A DNA stretch of 64,000 bases, taken from NCBI GenBank assembly GCA_946406115.1, contig OX291543.1:36668815-36732814 (forward strand), in the 5' to 3' direction. Source of the DNA: Apoda limacodes (taxonomy: Eukaryota; Arthropoda; Insecta; Lepidoptera; Limacodidae). The first letter of the stretch is position 1, and each line of letters opens with the position of its first letter. This document shows, one piece after another, positions 43,201 through 58,200 of the stretch. The notes under the pieces were generated by a model. It did no database searches, was not told the origin of the DNA, and saw nothing but the letters and a program-made list of their open reading frames with translations. The translations under genes and the position numbers were made by a program.

Positions 43201-46200
43201 CTTAATACATGCAACTTATAGGATTGCTATCATCTCTCTCGTCTTATTAGGTTTTTGTAATAAAATAAGCATCCTAACTTCGGCCCCATTATTTCTCTGT
43301 AACGTATTAAAAAAAACGATAAAATTGAACAAAAAACTATATTTTACGTTGTTATTTCACTGCCCGGAAGCAGTGAGAAAACCATTACAAACTATTTATG
43401 GACAAAAATATATATTGCCTGAGTGGTCGCTGTTGTCTTTTGGTACTAATCAGTGATAGATAAACAACCAGCTTGTATTGGCATCCAAATGTTTGCATGC
43501 TTTTTCCAGTCCCAATCTTCAAGATGTTGATATCTTCCGAGCCACGACTGGACCTAGTGATATACTCGGCGACTGTGAAAACGAGCTGCATCTTGTGTTG
43601 GAGGCAGCGATGATAAATTAAATGAATTTTTAGTCACTGTCTTGGCAAATCGTTTGTATCGTAGTAAGTCGCCTATAAATATAATACCGCCGTATAAAGC
43701 TATGAAAAAACGATCGCCAACAAGAGTGAGCAAAGATGGATCGACTTTCTCACTCAGGTATAGCGCGGTATCACCAGCTAATTCAGGATGTCACGTAAAA
43801 AAAACGCGCCTACAGACTCTACCTCATAGGTGGCGGGGAAAAGAGTATGAATAAGTAAAGTTGTACGAATTTTACAAAAGAATTTTAAGAATATATTTAC
43901 AATAAAAAAAAATCAAAAATAAGCTAAACATTTCGTTTTGACCGGATTCTCATGAGCATTGACGAACCCGGTCAACATTGGAGCGCTGTAACAGCGTTTT
44001 AAATGAATAAAATTAAAAAAAATTACAGAGAAAAAATTTCCTCAAAAGATCATCCACAAGATTGGTCTGAAGTATTTTTTTTGTAAAATGTAAAAAAAAG
44101 AGTTATAGAGCAAAAAATAAAATTTTTATAAAAAATTTCTCACTTTTTTTGCTTATAACTTCTTAAATTATTAATTTAGGGCAAAAAGTTAATGAAACAT
44201 ATTTGTAGGCAAAACAATTTGCTACAAATTGTGTGTTACGATTTTTTTGTAAGACGCATAGTTTCCGAGATATCGCGAAAAAAGTGTTTTCACCCCTTTT
44301 TTTAAGATGGCGGCCGGACGACAAGGGTGGCGACCCCTCAAACTTGAGGTTAAGCTTCTATTGACCCCCCACACATGTCCCAAAAATAAAATTGCGTCCT
44401 CTAACAAATGCAATATTCGGTCCTTAAATTGTAACATTTCAATGGACTATTTTACCTACACGGAATTTAGACCTAACTATAAGCGTTTTAGGCGAGGGCC
44501 GATATTAGCACGTTTTACATACAAGTTTAGTAACGCTTATTTCTCGACCTTACTTTTATTTTATGGAGACGAAAGCTAACAAGTCGAGGAGGACAACCAA
44601 AAAATAGCCGGTGTCGCTATCTCTAGTGCAAGTCACGAAACTATTGCAATGACGTTGGCAAATAACTGGTCGCACGCCACTCAATTTTTCACTACACGAA
44701 CATATCACTTTTAATATAAAATTACCTTCGTTTGTAAAAATGGTTTGTATTAGTCAGGTTATTTTCTGTTTTGTTATCTTTTGTAATTGACATTTCTTTT
44801 TTTTTTTGCGGTCTGTATACACACTATTCAGCCGTATGTTTTTGTTACTTTATTTATTGTAAGAATGAGTGTAGGTACTTTGTTTGTTGCTTTATTTTTT
44901 GTAAAAATGAGTGTAGGTACTTCTAATAATTTTCTTTAGTTATACGCCTTGTTTATATATTTTATTGTTGGTTAAGTATATTGTGTATTTAGTATTTACA
45001 TAATATTATTTATATTTAAATATATGTATAACATAGGTGTTGATGATGATTATATTAGTGATGATTTTTTGTCCTGTTCTTCAGACGGATTGAACAGTGA
45101 CATTAGTTTCCAAAGTTTTACTGCTTCTCTCAGCGCAACCTTGACTTCAACCTTCTCAGATTCACTGAAAAATTTTAATGTCGTTTACTTCAACGCCCAG
45201 AGTATCTCAGCTCATTACTCTGATATGCTAGCATCCTTTGATAACAAAGATATTCATGCCATCCTTGTTGCAGAATCGTGGCTGAAACCCTGTCTACCTT
45301 CTACTTCTCATTCCTTACCTGGTTTTCAGTAAATACGTAATGATAGAAAAGACAGAGGTGGTGGTGGGGTAGCTATTAATCTCCGTTCCCATATTCCATA
45401 TTCTATTATTGCAACGTCTCCTCAAGTTTCCTCTTTGAATACTTCCGAGTACCTTTTTTATAGAAATAGTTATATCTAATACGAAAATTCTACTCGGCGT
45501 ACACTATAGTCCTAATCTTCATAGTAACTACTTCTCTAATTTTGAAAATATCCTAGAAACCCTAACACCTCAATACAACCACACTATTATTATGGGTGAC
45601 TTCAACACTTGTCTGTTAAAAAATAACAGCCGTGCTCATCAACTAAGGACAGTTGTGGATGGATGCAACTTGCACATATTACCTCTCACTGCTACACACT
45701 TTTTTCCCAATAGCACTCCTTCTTTACTGGACTTAATGATAGTTTCTTCTCCCACATACGTTTTTAAGCATGGTCAGTGCGCTGCTGACGCTTTTTCATA
45801 CCATGACTTGGTTTACTTATCATACAAGATTCGTCCTCCCAAATCCAAATCGAGAATGCTTCAGCAACGCAATTTTAGTGGGATGGATATTAAACTCCTG
45901 TCTGATGATGCTTGCAACATCGATTGGTCTATGGTCATTAATGCGCCTACTGTTGATGAAAAAATAAGATTATTTAACTCATTTATTATCGATTTGTATA
46001 ACATTCATGCTCCTATATATACCGTTAAAATCAAACATGTTCCGGCACCCTGGCTTACGGACGAAATAAAATCTTTGATGACGAAACGAAATCGTGCCAA
46101 GGCCAAATACAAGGTTAATCCTAGCGACAGTAATCGTACAAAATACACATTCTTGAGGAATCGCTGCAATAGGATGTGTAGAGATGCACAAACACGCCAT

Positions 46201-49200
46201 ACTCACAAATCCGTTGAAAACGGTGATCCGGCAAAAGTCTGGAAATTTCTTAAGTCGTTAGGAGTTGGGAAAACGAAACTTCCTTCTATTTCAAATAATA
46301 CTGATATCAATCTCCTTAATCAACACTTTATTTCTAACGTTGACTTTGACAGCAACAAAAAAAATAAAACATTAAGCTCACTTTCTTCATTGCCAACTCC
46401 TGACTTTCCTCCTTTTTTTCTTAATCGATTTTCTGATTGCGATGTTAAGAAGAACATACTCGCCATTTCATCCAATGCTGTCGGTGAAGATTGCATTAGT
46501 CGTAATATGATCGTTCCCATCCTTGATATTATAACTCCTGTCATTACCAATATTCTTTTTTTCCTGAATCCTGGAAAGTTGCTTATGTAATTCCCTTACC
46601 AAAGAAATATAATCCATCCTCCATTCTTCATTTCTTGTCAAAAGTTTTGGAACGGCTTGTATATCAACAGTTGTCCCATTTTCTTACAAGAAACAACCTT
46701 TTAAATCCCTTACAATCTGGTTTCCGTCGCGGTCATAGTACGACTACTGCACTTGTCAAAATAACTGACGATATACGTTTTGGCATGGAAAATAAAGAGG
46801 TCACGGTTCTGACACTCTTAGATTTTAGCAACGCTTTTAACACCGTGGATCTGGACATTCTGCTACTCATTCTTAGTTCTCTTAACATTTCTCCAATCGT
46901 TATCGATTGGTTTCATAGTTACTTGCATGGACGCCGGCAGCGCATAAAAGTCGATGATACTCTATCTGACTGGTGCAACACAGCCGCTGGTGTTCCGCAA
47001 GGTGGCGTTTTGTCTCCTCTCCTGTTTGCTATTTTCATTAATTCTATAACATCTCAATTATCTTCTCTCTACCATCTCTATGCAGACGATCTTCAGATTT
47101 ACACACAAATTCCTATTAGTGAACTGACAAACGCTATCTCAATAATTAATCGAGACCTTGATCAAATTGTTAAATGGAGTGAATCCTATGGCCTCATTGT
47201 TAATCCTACGAAAACACAAGCAATCATCGTGGGCAGATCTAGACTTATATCCAGGATTGACTGGAACGAATTCGCATTAGTAACTGTGAACGGAGTTTCT
47301 ATCCCTTACAAAGATACAGTTAAAAACCTGGGTATATTTATCGATCGAACACTATCTTGGGGTTTGCAAATAAAGGAAGTTAGCAAGAAAATATTTGCTT
47401 CAGCTAAATCTTTAGGCAGATTGCGCAATTTTTTACCAATTCCTACTAAAATTGCTTTTGCGAAATCTCTTCTGCCTATTCTCGATTATGCTGATGCTAG
47501 TTATGTTGACCTTACCGAGGAACAGCTTAATAAACTTGAGCGACTTCAAAACTTCTGCATTAGACTCATATTTGGTCTACGTAAGTACGACCATATTTCC
47601 GAATTCAGATCAAAGCTCAAGTGACTCCCAATTCGACTTCGCCGGGATGCTCATGTTCTCTTTCTTCTGTATAACGTCCTGTTCAATCCAAACACACCAG
47701 TATACTTAAAGAAACGTTTTAATTTTATCGGAAATACTTCTCTTCGAGAGACTACACGCTGGGTGTAATTATACGTAGTAGTATTATAATTATATTTATT
47801 ATACATGTGTATTTATATATTCTATTTATGTATATTTATACATACATTATTCATATATGTTATTTATGTGTAATTATTGATTTTATATGCGTTATTATAT
47901 ATATATACTTCTTAATAACTGTATCGAAACACACCTTTTTTTTTTTTTTTTTTTTTTTTTTATACCACTAAGGTGGCAAACAAGCTTACGGCCCGCCTGA
48001 TGGTAAGCGGTCACCGTAGCCTATGGACGCTTGCAACACCAGGGGTATCACTTGCGCGTTGCCGACCCTTCAGAAATCTAATAACTTCTTTCTTGAAGAA
48101 CTCCATACTGTAGTCCTTGCAGAAAACCTTGGCAGGGAGCTCATTCCACAACTTAAGCGTTCGCGGGAGGAAGTTTCTCTGAAACCGCACTGTACGCGAC
48201 CATTTAGGTTCTAAAGTGTGAGAATGAATTCCCTGCCGATGGCGAGCGGTGCGATGGTAGAAAGTAGCCGTGGGCATCATTTCGAACAATTCCTCAGAAC
48301 ACAACCCATTGTACAAGCGGTAGAACACACACAGTGAGGCAAAGTCTCTCCTCAGACTTAAGGGCTCGATACCGCAAGTGAGTTTGGGATCGTCGACAAT
48401 TCTCACAGCCCGTCGTTGAACCGAGTCAAAAGGGTCAAGCTGGTATCCGGGTGCACCTGCCCAGAGATGGCAGCAGTACTCCATATGGGGCCGAACTTGC
48501 GACTTGTAAAGTAACAACCTTTGCCCCGACGTGAAGTACTGCTTCGCTCTGTTGAGTACACCAAGTTTTTTGGACGCCAGCTTTACCTTATCTTGTAAAT
48601 GATCTCGGAACTGAACATCGCTGGAGATGTCGACACCAAGGATCCCAATGCTCTTGGAGATGGAGAGGGGAGTGTTCTGGAATTGTGGGACCACAGTGAA
48701 TGGAGTTTTCTTAGCGGTGAACGCGCACACTTGTGTCTTTGTAGGGTTGAATCGGACCATGTTTACCCGTCCCCAGTCAGAGACCTGGGACAGTGTGGTC
48801 TCGATTTGAGACACAAGTTCTCCGCGGTTTTCCTCCACAAGGGAACAAGGGATGTTTGCACGACCCGTGTAAAAAGTGTCTCCAGTACTGTCATCTGCAT
48901 AGCAATGTATGTTGTTGATGTCCAACATGTCATTGATATGCAGTAGAAACAGCGTAGGAGACAGCACAGAGCCTTGCGGGACACCAGCATTAATGTCCAT
49001 GCTATCAGAGCAACTACCGTCAACTACAGTTCGTATGCGTCTGCCGGACAAAAAGCTAGCCACCCATTTGCACAAACCCTCGGGCACTCCGTAAGATGGC
49101 AACTTCGCTAGAAGACCGCGGTGCCAGACCCGATCGAACGCCTTCGCTATGTCCAGGCTACATGCCAATGCCTCCCCCTGACTCTCAATAGCTAGTGCCC

Positions 49201-52200
49201 ATCGGTGTGTGAGATACACTAGAAGGTCACCAGTCGAGCGACCGTGGCGAAAGCCATATTGACGGTCACTGACCAGATCGTGTACTCTAACTATCTAACT
49301 ATCACGGTTCATAAGATACAGCCTGGTGACACACGGACGGATGGACAGCGGAGTCTTAGTAATAGGGTCCCGTTTTTACCCTTTGAGTACGGCACCCTAA
49401 AAATAAATGGTGATAATTCATTTATACTTCGTTCATGCTCAAAATATACCTAGTAGTTTTGGTGAAAGTCATATCGCTTATAAGAATACTGATGCTCGAG
49501 TCATCCGACAAAACCATACCAGAATAACGCGCGCCGCGGGGAAAGGGGGTCTCGCGCACGCGTCGTTTTAGATAAGGACAGCAACATTTTAGCAAAGATA
49601 ATACGCGCACGGGCGCCGCGAAGTGTTAAGTAATCTTGGGTTTTCAAACAAACTTTAGCCTATTTAACCTTGTTAGGGGATAAATTTTCCAAAATACGCT
49701 TGACGTTTTCGAGTAACCTATGTCGTACTTACGGACTCAAACTATCTCCATGCCACATTTTGCCGCGGACCTACCCGCCTTATCGGTGTAGACTTTTAAC
49801 GGTAACTCCTCAATTATAGAAGAAAAACCACTCAAACTTGATGTTTTCAAGTAGCCTATGTCAGAAAAATAGACAGACAGACACAGTCATTTTCGCATTT
49901 ATAATATGAGTATGGACTACTTGTCCCAGAAAGAGCAGGTAAGAGCACTGCAGTATGGACGACGTAAAGACGTGACGAAGCTTGCTAACCTAAATGGACC
50001 CACCTTATCGGCTTCTTTTGCGAAATGATTTTTCTTCAGGACTTCGTCCACTTTCCCAATTTGTCTACTTCGTTAACTCGTCCTCTTACAATTCCTAAAT
50101 TGTCCATTTTACAATCCATCCATATTTCTAACTCGTCCATTTCTTAACTCGTCTATTTCCTGAGTCGTCCTGTATTAAAACGTCTCAACTACCGATATTT
50201 CGAAAATAGGTTAACCTATCGATATTTCGAATTATTTATATCCGAATTTAATTTGTCCGAAAACGGTTCATAGAATTTTTGTCATTCAGATCTTTTGTTT
50301 TACATAAAATTTACAATGCCACATATTCATTTAACCACAATATCATTTGCCAGAAATTTTATAACCAGAGTTACACTACCTAATTTTAACATTTGACATT
50401 CATCATTTACCACCTTATCATAATTAATTATCATAAACTCGATGTTACGACAGGTTAATCTTTATGTACGTTTTTTTGATAAATTAGGAATTCGGAAGAC
50501 ATTCGAGAACGCACCGATGACACTAGAAATGAGATTTACTTAACCAATAAATCTCACCATTGCTGCTTACAAAACGAGTAGCTACGCCGGGTTAGGCTAG
50601 AATATTTTGACGTGACAACGTCTTATAAATTGGTTTGCCGGGTGACACTTCAAGAAACTGCGTTACGCTCCGCTCACGTTATGCGCTCACAATGAGAGCG
50701 AGTGAGAGGCACGCGCCCGCCTAAGAGCGAGAGAGACAGACATAAAATCATTGTCACGTAAAACTTTCGCCCGTATACCGACTTTACAGGCAACCAGTTT
50801 TTTTTTTATTTCTACCCAGTAATCTTGTTAGGGCACCCAAACACAGCCGAGTCAGGTTAGAGGGTTAAGTCAGGAGTAGCCTTTGTGGTTATTTTTTTAT
50901 TTCTACCCAGTAATGAAAGAAAAATATTTGTAAGGAATATTGTATAATTTTATTATTACATCAATTTCGACAACTCTTTTAGAAATTTAATGTGGGTCAA
51001 ATCATTTTTCTTTGAAAATCGTTTTTTTCTTTAGTTGAAAGAAGTTAGTTGCTGTAAGTATTAAATGTTTAAATGATAGTGGGAAGATCAAATTTCACTG
51101 TGTCAGTAATAAAAATATGAAATTACTCTTATGTGAAAAACTTTTTTTACAATCTAAGTGGCCAGTTACACGTAAAGGCATGTTGTATAATTTAAGAAAA
51201 GAAATTCTCTCATTGTGGGCGATTTCTTATTGAAAAAATTATTAACAGACAAATTAAGAAAGTGGACAAGGTAGTAAGTAGACAAGAAAGGAAGTGGACG
51301 GGTTAGGAAAGTGGATGAGTTAGGGAAGTAGATGAGTTGGGAAGGTAGATAAGTTAAGAAAGTGGACGAGTTGGTAAAGGGGACGAAGTCGTCCTAAAGG
51401 CTAGTTTTTACCCAACTGCACTATGATATCATCATCACAAACCTGTAGGTGTGATATTTACTCGCTGTTTACTTTTTACTTTTACCTTTTCCTTTCCAGT
51501 CATCAAGACTTAAAGACATCGGTGCGATTGTAAACAGTTTCGAGAACATGATATCCTTTTTGTAGCTCGATAGGTCATGTTTGACTGTTTTGTAGAACTA
51601 ATTTCGTTGTTGAATCACACAGACATTTCAAACACCTCGACATATTGCCAGTCAACTTTCTCATAGTCCACACAGTCCGAGGACGTCTTCTGTATATTCT
51701 GCCTCACTTGTTTGGATGTGCTATGGTGCGGTAACCCCCCTATTTGGATGGTTGAAAATCGTTTATGAAAGGCAAGAAGATTTCCAATCTATTCGTGATA
51801 ATGACCCTCGAAATAGCTTATAAACGTGGCCAGATCTGGCAATAATTTTCAGCTGGGTGTTATCTCCCGTATTGAAAAATAGGTTCAAAATGTCATGTAT
51901 CAAAATCAAGAGCAGAAGTAGCTCCACACCTATGGAGTTTTACCATATGAATAATAATTAGAGCCTACAATGCCATTTTTGCCATATGAAAACAACATTT
52001 TTTACCTAGTCTGCCTCCCCTAGCCCTAGGCTGGCTAAAACAAACACATACAAAATATACCACAGCAATAATCAATTCATATTGTCCTTTTAAATACAAT
52101 ATTTTTAACCAAATCGAAGTTTTGCAAAACCTATTTCCACAGAGTATAACAGATTCAATATTTGTCAATCATTGTTGTCTTTAGATCTTAGAGATGGAAA

Positions 52201-55200
52201 GAGCGTACCAATAAATTAAAACGATTTTCGATTTTAGATCTTCATTACCGTATAAGTTACCGTATCATTAGGTCTAAGAATAGTTTTAAGACAACCGTAT
52301 TAAATTATTCAAAAATAAAATACTTATTTTTTGCTCAAAACAAACGTTAAACTGATGCACCAACCTCACAATTTTTTATCCATGTATTTATCGAAATTAG
52401 AAGATAGTTATGACGAATCAGAATTAAAATAAATATCAGTTTTTTTCAAAACATAGTTTTTAGGGTTTCGTACCTCAAAAGGAAAAAAGGAAACCTTATA
52501 GGATCACACTGTTATCCTTCTGTCTGTCAAGACTCTTTTTTTCAGGAACGAGTGAAGGTATCAAGGTTTAAATAAATATCTAATACTAAGGTCTAGGGTC
52601 CCCTTAAGGCTGTAAAAATATTAATGTAAATACGGCCATTTTTGTCGCATATTTTTGACTATAATTGACATGAAGCGAGGTCTTACATCACAAATATAAT
52701 AATCATAATAAAATTGCACTGATTTTGTACATAGGCTAACTTAATGCCTTCAGGTATTTTCTACCAGTTAACCATTGGTAATGTAGACATAAATAAGGGG
52801 TTGTGAAGTGTTTGTTGTAATAGATCATAGGAGCTTCAATAATGATAATAGATTAAGTGATAAAAGATTGTATATAAAAATTATATCATAAAGTATAATA
52901 TGTAAATAAGAAGGTGGATATATTATACATATTTTGCACATAAACATACATATATGTATATATAATGCATATATATTAAGGCATAGGTCACTAGAAAGCA
53001 CTAATACCTTACCTATGTATTTTGGTTGTCGAAATAGCACCGATGCAGTAAAACTTCACTAGGGAAGTGACTATGCGTCACGAATATTTACTGTTAAATT
53101 ATTCCACAAACGAACTGTTGTGACCGTGAATGAATCCGAATAAAATGTCGTATTATGCGCAGTGGTGTAGAGGAGATTGGAACGGCAAAACCGTATCTGT
53201 CGCTCTTGGGAACCCAAGAACTCAAATCGATCTATTAAATGAGGAGGGGATAAAGGATTATTAGGAATGCCATAAATACATGTCAGAAGATGAGTATTAT
53301 AACGGATATTGAGCCAATTTAACTGTGAACGATATTTGAAGACGCAAGCCGAAAATATAACGGATGCATTAGTTGAGAAGACGGTCGAGTTTGTTAAGTT
53401 GTGCTTCAGTTATATCGGGATAGCATAAATCTGCATAGTCAATAATGGGAAGCAAAAGGGAGTTAACTAGCGTAACCTTAGCTGATTGCTGTAAAAAGTG
53501 TTTCATTCTTTTTAGGGAATACGTCGTCGAAAAGATTTTTTTAATGACCTCGGTGATACAATGTGACCAAGAAAGATCAATTGCTATAGGGCCTAGAATT
53601 TTTCACCAGCTGGCAATAATTTAGTTGCGCCCCGTTTAAAACTTACAGGTCGTAAATTTTTTTGGTCAACTTTTTTTAGGAGTGCTTTATTACCTACCAT
53701 TATGACTTGTGTTTTAGCATGGTTAAGAGAAAGTCAATATTGGTCAGTCCAGTTTATAATAGATTCAAGATCTGTATTCATCATATACAGTCTATCACTT
53801 CGTCTACCCTAAAAGATCTGTAGAGCTGAAGATCATCAGCACAAAGATGGTAATGAAATTGATTACTGAGAGAAGTGTTTATAAACACTAAGAATAATAA
53901 AGGAGATATTACGACGCCTTGAGGTACGCCAGAATCAACATTGCACCCATCAGAGTAAAACTCGTCTATTCGTACACGTTGTTGACGCCCCTGAAGATAC
54001 GATTGGAACCAGTGCGCCGCTGATTGTGATATTTTTAGAAAGCGGATGATAGACATGAGAATATCATAGTTAACGCAATTGAATGCATTATTGAAATCTA
54101 AAAGAACAAGTAGTGTCAGTTTTCGGTCGTCCATGGCTCGTCAAATGTCATCAGTGATATTAATTAGGGTCATGGACGACATCCAGACTGGAATCTATTT
54201 AAGAGATTTTAGCGATTTATAAAAATTGAGAACTGGTGATTATAGAACTTCGGACAAAAAGGGCAAAATTGATATAGGTCTATAATGTGCGTAATCAGTA
54301 GGGTCAGTTTTTTAGGGATAGGTATTATGTGTGCCATTTTCCATGAAGTTGGAAAGCAACCAGTGTACAGAGAAAAGATAAAAATATGGGTAACATGAGG
54401 CAAAATATTATCAAGGATTGGCGATATCAGGTCTCAACCTAAGCCGTCATTACCCACTGCTTCAGTTCTTAGAGAAAGGATTATCTTTTTTAGGGTTCCG
54501 TCCCCATTGGATAATAAACGGGACCCTATTACTAAGACTCCGCTGATCGTCTAGTAGGCTGTATCTCATGCACCGTGATAGTTAGACAGTTGTTGCCGCT
54601 GTAATAACAAATACTAAAAAATAGAATGAAATAAATATTTAAGGGGGCTCCCATACAACAAACGTGATTTTTTTGCTCGTTTTTGCGCGGTATTGATAGC
54701 AGCAACAGGTAGACGCTTGAAATATTCACAGAATATTATTCTGAATATATTTATTGACTTTTAAAATAAATAATTCAATTAAAATAATACAAATATTTAA
54801 GGGGGCTCCCATAGAACAAACGTAATTTTTTGGCGATTTTATAGATAGTAGTATGAATTATATTACAAGTAAATTACACCTAAAAAAAGAAAAAAGTAAA
54901 TTACACTTGAACACTGTAGAGTACAAGCTATATTATAGAATATACCATAATACACAGTACTATACCACAAATAAGTTTAATAAAATAAGAGAAAAGAAAT
55001 ATACAATCAGATCAATAAAATGTCATCAAATAAATTATTAAGTCAATTGGATATAAAATGTCAGTTAGTTTAATTAGTAGCAGTCTAAAATTTATCATTA
55101 ATTAAATATTAAAGTAATAAATTAAATACTTTGTGCTTGTATTGGCTAAACTTTAAATCTTTAATATTTTCAGGAAGCTTATTATATATATTTACTGCCA

Positions 55201-58200
55201 TACAATAAACATTGTTCTGATACAGTGATAATCTTTGGGGTAGCAGGTAGAGCTTGTGTCTGTAACGAGTTGGCCTTTGAATAATTTCTGTCGGTTTTTC
55301 AAATAGATGCAAATGTTTATGAACAAAGCGACATATTTCATAAATATATAGACATGGTAGTAGGAGAATTTTCTTATTTTTAAATAAAGGTTTACAGTTA
55401 TCAAGCGGTTCAGCTCCATACAATATTCTTATACATTTTTTGTTGTACTATAAAAACTATTGCATCGACAGAGTTTCCCCACAATATATGTCCATATCGC
55501 AAAACGGATGAGACATACCCATGATGAGCTGCTATAGTAGCTTCGTGTGTTGCAACTTTATTTTACTGATATAAAGGATATATAAACTTTTCAATCTTTT
55601 CGCAGACCTCACTAACATATTCCTTCCATTTACAATACTTGTCAATCTGCACACCTAAGTATTTAATGCAGTTAACTTGTTCTAAAACATTATTATTAAG
55701 CTTTATATTTAGAGGATACTGAATATATGATAATGGTTTGAAATTTTATTATTTTAGTTTTATGTATATTTATACGCAAATTGTTTTGTTGAAGCCACTC
55801 TACTATATGTTTCAGTGTATCGTTTACTTCAGCTTCTAAGAAATTTGCGTCGTAAACTTTGACTACGACAGTAGGCAAATAAGATGCATATATGTTTGGT
55901 TGCATTTGCTAAGTCGTTGGTATATAGGCGAAATAATAACGGACCTAAAATACTACCCTGTGGCACGCCATACTTATTCAGTTTGTAGTGTGATCTATAT
56001 CATATTTTTTTCTTACCAAATAGACGTGATTATCAACGCAGTCTCAAACCAATGATAAGCTTTACCTCTGATGCCGTAGCTATATAAATAACGTATTAAT
56101 TTATCATGACAAACGAAATTAAAAGCTTCCGTCATAGCTAAGAAAATTGACGCTACAGCTTCTTTTGAATGAAGACATTCAGTTATTATTTTTACTAAAG
56201 AAAAACCTTCGAGCGTAGTGGAACTGCTTGTTTTAAAACCATACAGTTTATTTTTCAAAATATACAATTTCGTTATGAAACTATAGATTTTATTGTACAT
56301 TATCTTTTCAAAAACTTTAGCCAAATTTGATATTAAGGGGCTAACATAAGTGAAAGTGGAGCCCCCATAAAATTTTTCAATTTTTATTTATCACATAAGG
56401 AATTTTGAAAAAGTGCTCAAATTAAAACTTTTAAGTGGCCACTTTTAGCATACATGAACTTTCCAGCCTGCACGTCAATGATATCTAGCAAATAAAACTT
56501 TCTAAAAATAGCTTACTTGTACATAAAACTTTTAATTTGAGCACTGTTTTAAAAATTAAAAAAATGTAGTGAGGGCGCCACTTTCACTTATGTTAGCCCC
56601 TTAATAAATATTATATAATAAATATTTTTGGATATTAAACACAACGCCATCTGGTTCCCAAGTAAGCAGAGCTTGTGTTATGGTTACCAGACAACGGATA
56701 CAAACACATATATACTACATTTTTTTTATGTAAATACATACATATCATACATAAATACACCCAGACTCAAGACAAACACAAATGTTTATCACGGGTACTG
56801 TATACTATAAATATATTATATAATAGTACTCATACCCCGGGAACCGTGACTGTATGTGTGTATATTTGTGTGTCTCTGTGTGTGCAGGCATCGTGACGAC
56901 GACGCGCATAACGCACGCGTCACCGGCGGGCGCGTACGCACACACTGGGAACCGCGGGTGGGAAAACGACGCCGAGCTAAATGCCGAGTGTGACGTCACG
57001 CTACAGGAAGACATTGCCATGCAGCTTGTACACGACGAGCCCGGCCGCCGGTTCAAGGTTTGAGCTCGCCCCGATCACCCGACAAGGATACACACACGCA
57101 CATACACATATACAGGCAGTAAAATCACAGAACCGTCATTGTGTCGCTGCTATCTAGGTAATAAAGATAAAAATAAAATATAAATGTTTTTGGACATTAC
57201 ACTATTGTGTTATGTACTAGATGGTACTCCATCCACTTATACTTTATGAAAACCAGATAACGGATACAGAGATAGATGTACTTTTTACGCCACCAACTCG
57301 ACAAGGTCCAAATAAATGTCATTCAAACCTAACCTAAAGTTAGATGCAAGTCATTACATCTAATATTGTACTGAATTTGTGTTAACTGAAGTGATTGCAA
57401 TTTATAACCTCAACGTAACATTGAGAATTAGTTTTTGCTGTTTGACTACGGAACCCTTATTTATAATTGACAAACAGTTGACAGCACCAGTGTAACGATG
57501 CTGTAGATTAACTACATAACGGTATTATCTTAAAAAAAAACTTAAAATCAATTTGTCAAAATTTTCAGTAGTGAAATGCATAAAATGTTATAATTTTTAT
57601 CGCATTTGTTATAATGGCTTCTTATGGCCTGTGATCTCACGAGCGACGTCGCGCCAGCTCACGCCTAGGCGCTGTTGAAGTTGGGCCACCTGTGCCAGAA
57701 AAGGCTATCCTGTAAAGGCTCGTCGGATTCACCATGTGTCGGTAACCTAAAAGGTGGGCCTATGACACGAGCCCAACTGTGCAAATCGAAACGGCGGCGG
57801 CATAGTGTAAGTTTAACCCTTGAAATTACAGGCCGTGATAAGCCACCTTAGAATGTTGAATTGTCATACGCCCCATATAAGTTTGCACGTAGTGAAATGG
57901 GAAATATAATTCAATGGTACATTGATTTGTTTAGCTCATTTACAGTGGTGCCTCTGCCACGCAGAAACTTATGGGACGCAAACATTAGAAATAAGGTCGT
58001 CTAAAATGATAAAATTTGAGACTTTTTCTTACCAAACACAGTATTTCTCTAGGTCGATTACTAAATTTAAATTGGACCGATCCGCGGTTCAACCCTTTCA
58101 TATATGTAAAAATCGTTAAATTTTGTTCTTAATCTGCAACGATATCACGTAACACACATACAAAAATAACATAAAAAATAAAGGCGAATTAAGAACTTCC

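Noticed and set aside
43145..43854. Three short frames in ALP intron 2
   Set aside because: No homology recognised and no splice context linking them to ALP.
50034..51402. Arms of short repeats considered as a CRISPR array or centromeric satellite
   Set aside because: Units are degenerate, contiguous and inverted between arms, which fits a foldback element better.
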